From assembly GCA_025800305.1 (NCBI GenBank), contig JAOXRY010000142.1:1-5081 (forward strand): a stretch of 5,081 nucleotides of DNA. The letters run 5' to 3'. Below, piece by piece: positions 1 through 5,081 of this stretch. The notes beneath the pieces were generated by a model. That model searched no databases. It was not told the DNA's origin and worked only from the letters and a program-made list of their open reading frames with translations. This DNA comes from Campylobacterales bacterium. GTDB taxonomy: Bacteria; Campylobacterota; Campylobacteria; Campylobacterales; SZUA-545. Every line of letters starts with the position of its first letter. Position 1 is the stretch's first letter. A program made the position numbers and the translations under genes.

Positions 1-1106
1 AATTAGCGATAGAGGGTTCTAACGATGGACTTTGGGACTGGGATGTTGTAAATAATACAGTTTATTTTTCACCTACTTGGGCAAGTATGTTAGGCTACCA
101 AGAAAATGAATTGGACAATGACTATGCAGAGTGGGAAGAGAGAATCCATCCAGAAGATAGACGAAGAGCATTGGAAAGCATAAAAGCTCATCTTTCTAAA
201 GCTTCAGATGTTTATGTATGTGAGCATAGGCTTAAACATAAAGATGGCTCTTGGATGTGGATTTTATCAAGAGGGAAAGCACATTTCAATGAAGATGGTG
301 AGCCTATAAGAATGGTTGGTTTTCATACAGATATTACATTGAAAAAAGCCTATCAAGAAGCTTTGGAAGCTAAGGTTAATGAATCTTTAAAAGAGATGAG
401 AGAAAAAGATAAAGTTCTTCTCCATCAATCAAAACTAGCTTCTATGGGAGAGATGATAGGAGCAATTGCCCACCAGTGGAGACAGCCTTTAAACTCTTTA
501 AGTATAAATATTCAAGGTTTAGAAGATGATTTTGAATATGAAAAATTTACAAAAGAGTACATAGAAGAGTTTACAGAAAAGCAAGTATCAACTATTAGAT
601 TTATGAGTAAAACTATTGATGATTTTAGAAACTTCTTTAGAATTGATAAGATAAAAAGAGAGTTCAGTGTTAAAGAAGCAATAGAGCAGACTGTAAATTT
701 AGTACATTCACAATTTAAAAGTCATAATATTGAGATTGAGATCTTAGGAGAAGATTTTCAAATTTTAGGATTTGAAAGTGAATTTCAACAGGCACTTTTA
801 AATCTTTTTAGTAATAGCAAAGATGCAATTATCGAAAACAACCCTGAAAAAGGGAAGGTAGAAGTTGAAATTTTAAATCAAAAAATCATTTTTACTGATA
901 ACGGTGGCGGTATTGAAAAAGAGGTTTTAGATAGAGTGTTTGAACCTTATTACACAACAAAAGAGCAAGGAAAAGGTACCGGAATGGGTCTTTACATGAC
1001 GAAGATGATCATAGAGGATAATATGTATGGTAAAATCACAGGAAAAAATGTTGCCAATGGTGTAGAGTTTATCATAGATTTAAAAGAGTCATTAATAAAC
1101 GGTTAA
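1..1106 (+). CDS. PAS-domain sensor histidine kinase, C-terminal part (5' end outside window)
   Basis: The reading frame is open from base 3 to the TAA at 1104-1106, so the gene starts upstream of the window. An ATG at 87 lies inside the PAS domain and is not the true start. Numbering from base 3, residues 1 to about 110 form a PAS fold (AIEGSNDGLWDWD, then SMLGYQ) with a PAC half (HKDGSWMWILSRG, then GFHTDIT). A short coiled linker follows to about 140. The dimerisation/phosphoacceptor box GAIAHQWRQPLNSL carries His157 (codon 471-473). The ATPase domain shows an N box (NLFSNSKDA, Asn271), a G1 box (DNGGGI, Asp299), an F box (FEPYYTTK) and a G2 box (GKGTGMGL). All catalytic boxes are intact, so it should autophosphorylate. 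No receiver domain follows. The missing N-terminus may hold a membrane or periplasmic sensor. The partner regulator and signal are unknown. A link to the downstream export genes is inferred from adjacency only. Confidence 0.94.
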   Translation, partial: LAIEGSNDGLWDWDVVNNTVYFSPTWASMLGYQENELDNDYAEWEERIHPEDRRRALESIKAHLSKASDVYVCEHRLKHKDGSWMWILSRGKAHFNEDGEPIRMVGFHTDITLKKAYQEALEAKVNESLKEMREKDKVLLHQSKLASMGEMIGAIAHQWRQPLNSLSINIQGLEDDFEYEKFTKEYIEEFTEKQVSTIRFMSKTIDDFRNFFRIDKIKREFSVKEAIEQTVNLVHSQFKSHNIEIEILGEDFQILGFESEFQQALLNLFSNSKDAIIENNPEKGKVEVEILNQKIIFTDNGGGIEKEVLDRVFEPYYTTKEQGKGTGMGLYMTKMIIEDNMYGKITGKNVANGVEFIIDLKESLING

Positions 1107-1139
1107 CATTTTTAATATATAGTTTCCCAAAGGATTTTT

Positions 1140-1817
1140 ATGAAGTTTTTTCTATTTTTATTATTACCAGTATTTCTTTTTTCAGCTGAGTATTATGGAA
1201 AGGTAGAACCATTTAAAAAATATACAATCACATCAAAAACAAGTGGAAAAGTTGTTTCTGTGAATGATAGTATCAAAGGTAAGATAGCTGGAGGTGAGGT
1301 TATTGTTCAGATTGATGATGAGGTAAGCAAAGTAGACTATGAAGTTGCAAAAGAGACTTATGAAATTAGAAAAGGTCAATATAACAGGATCAAAAACCTA
1401 AGGACAAAGACAAAAACAGAAAAAGATCTTGAAAAAATTAATTATTTAAATGGGAAAAAAGCCTATATCACTGCAAAAGATACTTATGAGGCAAAAATAT
1501 TAAGGGCAAAAGATCTTTATATCTACGATATCTTAGTGGAAAAAGGTGGATACGTAAATTTTGGTACGCCACTTTTTGAAGCGTATGATACAAGTAAAAG
1601 TAGGATAACAATCTATCTTACAAGAGAAGATATGGAAGGTATCCAAGATAAGATTATTATTGTTAATGGTAAAGAGGGTGAATATCAAATAGAGCAAGTT
1701 TTAAATGTTGCAGACAAGAAGTTTGTTTCATCATATAAGCTAGAGCTTGTTGGACCATCTGTTAAGAGATTTTCAGATGTTGTCAAAGTGGAGATTAAAG
1801 AGAATGAAGCAGAATAG
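1140..1817 (+). CDS. HlyD/RND-type periplasmic adaptor (membrane fusion protein), short form
   Basis: This is a 225-residue exported protein that probably bridges an inner-membrane pump and an outer-membrane channel in the periplasm. Residues 1-16 are a hydrophobic signal sequence with likely cleavage after LFSA, before EYYG. Residues 18-60 look like the first half of a lipoyl/barrel-sandwich domain (GKVEP, TSKTSGKV, then GGEVIVQIDDE). Residues about 62-125 are Lys/Glu-rich and suit a short alpha-hairpin. Residues 126-150 supply the second lipoyl half (VEKGGYVNFGTPLFEAYD), and 154-220 are beta-rich. Family members usually have 330 or more residues, so the hairpin is short and the C-terminal membrane-proximal domain seems reduced or absent. 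The start is supported by AAAGGA at 1129-1134, five bases before the ATG. The gene lies 33 bases after the kinase, and a TolC-like gene follows two positions later, which fits the adaptor role. No inner-membrane partner is visible, so the substrate is unknown. Confidence 0.82.
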   Translation: MKFFLFLLLPVFLFSAEYYGKVEPFKKYTITSKTSGKVVSVNDSIKGKIAGGEVIVQIDDEVSKVDYEVAKETYEIRKGQYNRIKNLRTKTKTEKDLEKINYLNGKKAYITAKDTYEAKILRAKDLYIYDILVEKGGYVNFGTPLFEAYDTSKSRITIYLTREDMEGIQDKIIIVNGKEGEYQIEQVLNVADKKFVSSYKLELVGPSVKRFSDVVKVEIKENEAE

Positions 1818-1896
1818 CTTCATTTGGAGTAACAAGTTACGAGGGCACTCCGCCGAGGAGTTTCTTTTTGAACTTGTTCTAAAAGGAAATGAATAA
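1804..1896 (+). CDS. Possible 30-residue small ORF (leader peptide or coupling ORF), function unknown
   Basis: An ATG at 1804 opens 30 codons ending in TAA at 1894-1896. The frame overlaps the end of the adaptor gene by 14 bases and shares one base with the argD ATG (TAATG). A GGAG at 1790-1793 lies ten bases before the start and can serve as its ribosome binding site. The peptide begins MKQNSFIW, has RGHSAEEFLFE in the middle and ends VLKGNE. It has no signal peptide or membrane segment, and I do not recognise it. The middle codons (CGA GGG CAC TCC GCC GAG GAG) are GC-rich and unlike those of the neighbouring genes. That suggests the DNA or RNA here is under selection for structure, and the frame may be incidental. 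An in-frame ATG at 1777 would make a longer version. If translated, it would couple adaptor and argD translation. Confidence 0.4.
   Translation: MKQNSFIWSNKLRGHSAEEFLFELVLKGNE
1826..1878 (+). promoter_or_regulatory. GC-rich inverted-repeat element before argD (possible attenuator or dispersed repeat)
   Basis: An 8-base perfect inverted repeat, AACAAGTT (1831-1838) and AACTTGTT (1871-1878), encloses a smaller hairpin of ACTCC (1847-1851) and GGAGT (1857-1861). A further GGAGT at 1826-1830 can pair with the same ACTCC, so two alternative folds compete. The first arm also lies in a small palindrome, GTAAC-AA-GTTAC (1829-1840). Bases 1839-1860 are 16 of 22 G or C, against roughly one third for the window. 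The layout would suit an attenuator or a mobile palindromic repeat. The pairings are visible, but the function is inferred. Confidence 0.4.
1847..1869 (+). terminator. Weak intrinsic-terminator-like hairpin plus T-run
   Basis: A 5-bp stem, ACTCC and GGAGT, with a 5-base loop is followed at once by a T-rich run (TTTCTTTTT, 1861-1869). The stem is short for an efficient Rho-independent terminator and sits inside what looks like an operon. Partial termination or attenuation between the adaptor gene and argD is more plausible than a full stop. The 5' arm can instead pair with GGAGT at 1826-1830, which would prevent this hairpin from forming. Confidence 0.28.
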
Positions 1897-3086
1897 TGAC
1901 TAAAGAATTAGAGCAACTTGATAAAGAGTACGTACTTCCAACATATGGAAGAAATTATGTAAATTTTGTAAAAGGGGATAATGCTACTCTTTTTGATGAA
2001 AATGGAAAAGACTATATCGATTTTACATCGGGAATCGGTGTTGTAAGTGCTGGTCACGGAAATAAGAGAGTTGGTAAAAAGATTGCTGAGCAAGTAGGGA
2101 ATATTACACACATTTCCAATTTATTTTTAATTGAGCCTCAAGCAAAATTAGCAGAGAAGATTGTAAAACTTAGTGGTTATGACATGAGATGTTTCTTTGC
2201 TAATAGTGGTGCAGAAGCCAATGAAGGTGCTATTAAAATTGCTAGAAAATATGGTGAACTTAATGGAGAGCAGAAGAAGTACAAAATTATCACTCTTGTC
2301 AACTCTTTCCATGGAAGAACAATTAGTTCATTAAAAGCAACAGGTCAGCCTGATATGCACCAGACATATTTTGGACCATACCCTGATGGTTTTATCTATG
2401 CAAAAGATCTTGATGAGGTTTTATCTTTAGTTGATGATAAAACAGCTGGTGTGATGATTGAATTGATACAAGGTGAAGGTGGAGTTACAGCACTTGATAA
2501 AGATAAAGTTCAAAAATTAGCAGAAGAACTTAAAAAAAGAGATGTTTTACTGATTATTGATGAGGTACAAACTGGTGGATATAGAACAGGTGAATTTCTA
2601 GCTTCCAATGCTTATGAAATAGATCCAGATATTATCACCCTTGCAAAAGGTATCGGTGGTGGTGTGCCAATCGGTGTTGTGATGACAAAACATAAAGATG
2701 TTTTATCTCCTGGTGATCATGGTTCGACATTTGGTGGGAATTATCTTTCTACAGCTGCTTCTTTGGAGGTTTTAGAGATCTTAGAAGAGGAGTATAAAAA
2801 AGATACATTTTCTAAAAATATTGAGATTTTTGATACTTATCTAAAAGGTTTTGCAGAAAAATTTGACAATCTTTTTGATGGTACCAGTGGAAATGGACTT
2901 ATCCGTGGACTTGGAGGAAAATCAGCAGAAACTCAACAAAAAGTTATAACTGAGGCTTTCAATGAGGGAGTATTGGTTTTAAAAGCAGGAAAAAACAGAG
3001 TAAGATTTTTACCGCCTCTAACAATTACAGAAGAAGAAATCAAAGAAGGAATGAAGAGATTTGAAAAAGCTCTTACAACTATTTAG
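1896..3086 (+). CDS. argD: Acetylornithine aminotransferase (class III PLP-dependent)
   Basis: This cytosolic enzyme of arginine biosynthesis should transfer the amino group of glutamate to N-acetylglutamate semialdehyde, giving N-acetylornithine. At 396 residues it has normal family length. Visible landmarks are YIDFTSGIGVVSAGH (40-54), the phosphate-binding NSGAEANE (103-110), FHGR (138-141, the aromatic stacking region), QGEGG (192-196), IIDEVQTGGYRTG (220-232) with Asp222 contacting the PLP pyridine nitrogen, LAKGIGGGVPIG (249-260) with Lys251 as the Schiff-base lysine, GSTFGGN (276-282) and RVRFLPPLTIT near the C-terminus. AAAAGGA at 1881-1887 is a good ribosome binding site nine bases before the ATG. 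Related class III enzymes (succinylornithine, ornithine, GABA or succinyldiaminopimelate aminotransferases) look alike; ArgD fits best on length and the overall motif set, and the bacterial enzyme often also serves lysine synthesis as DapC. It overlaps the next gene by 26 bases. Its position between two export genes is unusual. Confidence 0.93.
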   Translation: MTKELEQLDKEYVLPTYGRNYVNFVKGDNATLFDENGKDYIDFTSGIGVVSAGHGNKRVGKKIAEQVGNITHISNLFLIEPQAKLAEKIVKLSGYDMRCFFANSGAEANEGAIKIARKYGELNGEQKKYKIITLVNSFHGRTISSLKATGQPDMHQTYFGPYPDGFIYAKDLDEVLSLVDDKTAGVMIELIQGEGGVTALDKDKVQKLAEELKKRDVLLIIDEVQTGGYRTGEFLASNAYEIDPDIITLAKGIGGGVPIGVVMTKHKDVLSPGDHGSTFGGNYLSTAASLEVLEILEEEYKKDTFSKNIEIFDTYLKGFAEKFDNLFDGTSGNGLIRGLGGKSAETQQKVITEAFNEGVLVLKAGKNRVRFLPPLTITEEEIKEGMKRFEKALTTI

Positions 3087-4263
3087 TCTATTATTAATAA
3101 CTGGAGTTTTTGTTTTTGGATCAGATGAGATCTTGTCTAATATCAAAAAAAATGAGCTAGATCTTAAAGAGAAACAAACAATTATAGGTGCTGAGATCTT
3201 AGAGAAGAGTTGGATTAATCCTCTGACTCTATCACTTTCTCAATCAAGTGACAAGCTTGGAGCACCAACAGAGATTGATTCAACAAAAGCAACAATCTCT
3301 TTTAACCAAGATCTTTTTAGAAGTGGTGGTATTTATTATGCTATTAAATATGCCAATGCAAAAAAAGAGGGAGGACTTTATTCTGTTAAATACCAAAGAA
3401 ATTTAGCAGTTGTAAATGGATACACAATTTTACTTTCTATAAATAAATTAAAACTCCAAATTGACAAGCAAAAACTTTTAATTGAAAATCAAGCCATTGA
3501 TATTAAAACAAAAAGAGAGCAGTTTTTGGCTGGTGTAATTAATAGCTCTTTATTAAATACAGCGATTATAGACCAAAGTAGAAATGAAAACACTCTTTTA
3601 GATTTAGAAACTAGCTATGAAAAGTTAATTGATGATTTCAAAAATATAAGTGACAAAGATCATAAAGATATCTTTATCCCAAATCTTGAAATGCCAAGAG
3701 AAGTCGATTATATGCTGAATAATTTGGAACTTTTGGTAAATGATAGAACTATTGAAGAGAATAACTATTTTAAAAAAATGACTGTGGCTAAATTCATGCC
3801 AAAAGTGACTCTTAATACCTATTATACTCAAGACAGTACAACGACAAAAGCTCCAACAGGTGTTACCGATTCTGATAGTTCCTATTATGGATACGGTTTG
3901 ACTTTTTCTATTCCTTTAAGTGTTAATTCTTTTAGAGAAGTTGAAAGTTCTAAAATTGACTATTTATTGGCTAAAAATACACTTAGTGATAAAAAAAGAA
4001 GTGAATCAAACTACTATAGAAAATCTTTGGGAAATATCAAAAGAATAGAGAAAAAAATAGCTTTAGCATTGAATGATCAAATTCTTTATGACTCTTTGAT
4101 TTCTCAAACACAAGAGCAATTAGAAGCACAGATGAAGACAGAAGATGATTTAAAAGTTATGAACAACTCTAAAAATATTAGATCTTTAGATCTTGATATT
4201 TATCAAATCGATAAAAAGTTAGAAATTCTTCCAATATTAGCAAAGATGAATATTGACATTTAG
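3061..4263 (+). CDS. TolC-like outer membrane efflux protein
   Basis: This is a 400-residue exported protein, probably the outer-membrane channel of a tripartite exporter. The start is TTG at 3061: the frame is closed by a TGA at 3052-3054, and no ATG precedes the signal sequence (KKLLQLFSLLLITGVFVFG, then SDE, residues 2-23). The two-fold TolC architecture is visible. A first beta segment (about 54-94, with SFNQDLFRSGGI) is followed by long charged helices (about 105-240, with KREQFLAGVINSSLL and a typical EQ.aG.. pattern). A second beta segment (about 245-298, with KFMPKVTLNTYYT and YGLTFSIPLSVNSF) is followed by a second helical pair (298-390). It is somewhat shorter than E. coli TolC but complete. 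It overlaps argD by 26 bases and the next gene by 11, so it probably depends on translational coupling. It likely works with the adaptor two genes upstream; the pump and cargo are not in the window. Confidence 0.87.
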   Translation: MKKLLQLFSLLLITGVFVFGSDEILSNIKKNELDLKEKQTIIGAEILEKSWINPLTLSLSQSSDKLGAPTEIDSTKATISFNQDLFRSGGIYYAIKYANAKKEGGLYSVKYQRNLAVVNGYTILLSINKLKLQIDKQKLLIENQAIDIKTKREQFLAGVINSSLLNTAIIDQSRNENTLLDLETSYEKLIDDFKNISDKDHKDIFIPNLEMPREVDYMLNNLELLVNDRTIEENNYFKKMTVAKFMPKVTLNTYYTQDSTTTKAPTGVTDSDSSYYGYGLTFSIPLSVNSFREVESSKIDYLLAKNTLSDKKRSESNYYRKSLGNIKRIEKKIALALNDQILYDSLISQTQEQLEAQMKTEDDLKVMNNSKNIRSLDLDIYQIDKKLEILPILAKMNIDI

Positions 4264-5081
4264 TCAGTATATGACAGATTGGCTCTATAGTGATGAGGGC
4301 TACTACTCTAAGGAGATTGTTATTGGAAAAGAGGGAGATTTCTATACCTCTGTAAGTTCTAGCAGATACTTTGGTGGAACAATTGGAAACTACCTTGTAG
4401 GACTTATCAAAGAAGGAAAACTTCCAAGAAATACTACTGTATGTGAAATTGGTGCCCACCAAGGATATCTTATATCAGATCTGATTCAATTTGTCTATAC
4501 TCTAGATCCAACTCTTATAGAGACTCTAAAATTTGTAATAGTAGAACCTTTTGAAGAGAATCAGAAGATGCAAAAAAAGTATTTTCAAGACTCTTTTGGA
4601 GACGCTATTACACTTCATCACGTAAAAGATCTTTCAGAACTGGAAGAAGAGGCAGGGTTTGTCTTTGCCAACGAGCTCTTAGATGCTTTTACTTGTGAAC
4701 TGTATGAAGACGGAAAGATGGCTTATGTTGAGGATAATAAACTTTTTTGGAAAGAGCCAATAAAAGAAGTGGAAGAGTTTGTTAAAGAGAATAACTTGAG
4801 AAAGGGAGAAGTTCCTTTAGAGATTGAACCTTTTATTCTTTCATTAAAAAAAGCATTTAAAAAGTTAGAGTTTGTAACTTTTGATTATGGAGAGTGGGAG
4901 TTTTTAAATAGATTTACCCTTCGTACCTATTTAAAACATGAAACAAAACCTTTTGAAGAAATTGATTTCAAAGAGGATTTTAAAAAGACAGATCTAACTT
5001 ATGACGTTCCTTTCAAATATACCTATGAATTGTTTGAAAAACACGGCTTTAAAGGGGAATATGGTACACAGGTGAAGGCTC
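4253..5081 (+). CDS. MidA/NDUFAF7-type (DUF185) SAM-dependent methyltransferase, 3' end outside window
   Basis: The frame runs open to the window end, giving 276 complete codons of a family usually 330-400 residues long. I chose TTG at 4253 rather than ATG at 4271 because it adds TFSQYM ahead of TDWLYSDEGYYS, which restores the family's N-terminal pattern F..YM...LY...GYY; a TGA at 4247-4249 limits further extension. Other landmarks are GDFYTS (28-33) with YFG (39-41), the SAM-binding motif CEIGAHQGYL (64-73), VEPF (97-100), FANELLDAF (138-146), FDYGE (210-214), TLRTYLKH (222-229) and DLTYDVPF (247-254). Motif I has His69 where a Gly is common. Mitochondrial NDUFAF7 dimethylates an arginine of the complex I NDUFS2 subunit, so a role in NADH dehydrogenase (Nuo) maturation is possible, but bacterial substrates are poorly known. 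It overlaps the TolC-like gene by 11 bases. Confidence 0.85.
   Translation, partial: MTFSQYMTDWLYSDEGYYSKEIVIGKEGDFYTSVSSSRYFGGTIGNYLVGLIKEGKLPRNTTVCEIGAHQGYLISDLIQFVYTLDPTLIETLKFVIVEPFEENQKMQKKYFQDSFGDAITLHHVKDLSELEEEAGFVFANELLDAFTCELYEDGKMAYVEDNKLFWKEPIKEVEEFVKENNLRKGEVPLEIEPFILSLKKAFKKLEFVTFDYGEWEFLNRFTLRTYLKHETKPFEEIDFKEDFKKTDLTYDVPFKYTYELFEKHGFKGEYGTQVKA

Noticed and set aside
1107..1139. Possible promoter (TAATAT near 1113) between kinase and adaptor genes
   Set aside because: No convincing -35 element is present, and AT-rich 6-mers like this are expected by chance in this composition. The short gap fits a shared transcript.
1836..1846. Guanidine-II riboswitch-like ACGA loop before argD
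   Set aside because: The ACGA at 1839-1842 is not flanked by complementary arms, and the paired two-hairpin layout of that class is absent.
1756..1896. Small ORF as a frameshifted tail of the adaptor
   Set aside because: The adaptor ends naturally in a beta-strand plus a charged tail before its TAG, and the small ORF sequence does not resemble an adaptor C-terminal domain.
1908..2111. Open frame on the minus strand inside argD
   Set aside because: It lies wholly opposite a strongly supported gene, has no ribosome binding site or recognisable domain, and its composition is the antisense of AT-rich codons.
3625..3831. Open frame on the minus strand inside the TolC-like gene
   Set aside because: It is an antisense shadow of the helical region. 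The His/Ile/Phe-rich translation is the complement of Asp/Asn/Lys codons.
4178..4462. Open frame on the minus strand across the TolC-like/methyltransferase junction
   Set aside because: It is opposite two genes with clear family motifs and shows no motif or start signal of its own.

Overview
The window is a 5.1 kb piece of an AT-rich bacterial chromosome (roughly one third GC by eye), with every supported gene on the + strand. The best guess for the source is a Campylobacterota (epsilonproteobacterial) organism of the Sulfurimonas/Sulfurovum/Arcobacter kind. This rests on the AHQWRQPLN-type histidine kinase box, strong AGA/AAA/GAA/TTA codon preference, very tight gene packing and use of TTG starts. 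It is an inference from style, not a database match.

Layout: (1) 1-1106, the C-terminal part of a PAS-containing sensor histidine kinase, cut by the window start. (2) 1140-1817, a short secreted membrane-fusion (periplasmic adaptor) protein. (3) 1804-1896, a possible 30-residue ORF that overlaps both neighbours and contains a compact GC-rich, hairpin-forming element. (4) 1896-3086, an argD-type PLP aminotransferase. (5) 3061-4263, a TolC-like outer membrane efflux protein with a TTG start. (6) 4253-5081, a MidA/NDUFAF7-type (DUF185) SAM-dependent methyltransferase, probably with a TTG start and cut by the window end.

From the adaptor onward, consecutive genes overlap by 14, 1, 26 and 11 bases if the small ORF is counted. 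This argues for one transcript with translational coupling. The kinase is 33 bases upstream and may belong to the same unit. Adaptor and TolC-like protein look like two parts of a tripartite export system whose inner-membrane pump is not in the window. An arginine-biosynthesis-type aminotransferase sits between them. The kinase could sense a signal for the exporter, but no response regulator is present to support that.

The part least explained by ordinary annotation is 1826-1896. It is a GC-rich island with nested and mutually exclusive inverted repeats, a terminator-like hairpin plus T-run, and an open frame that ends exactly on the argD start. There are no RNA genes, CRISPR arrays, insertion sequences or gene-free stretches longer than about 80 bases.
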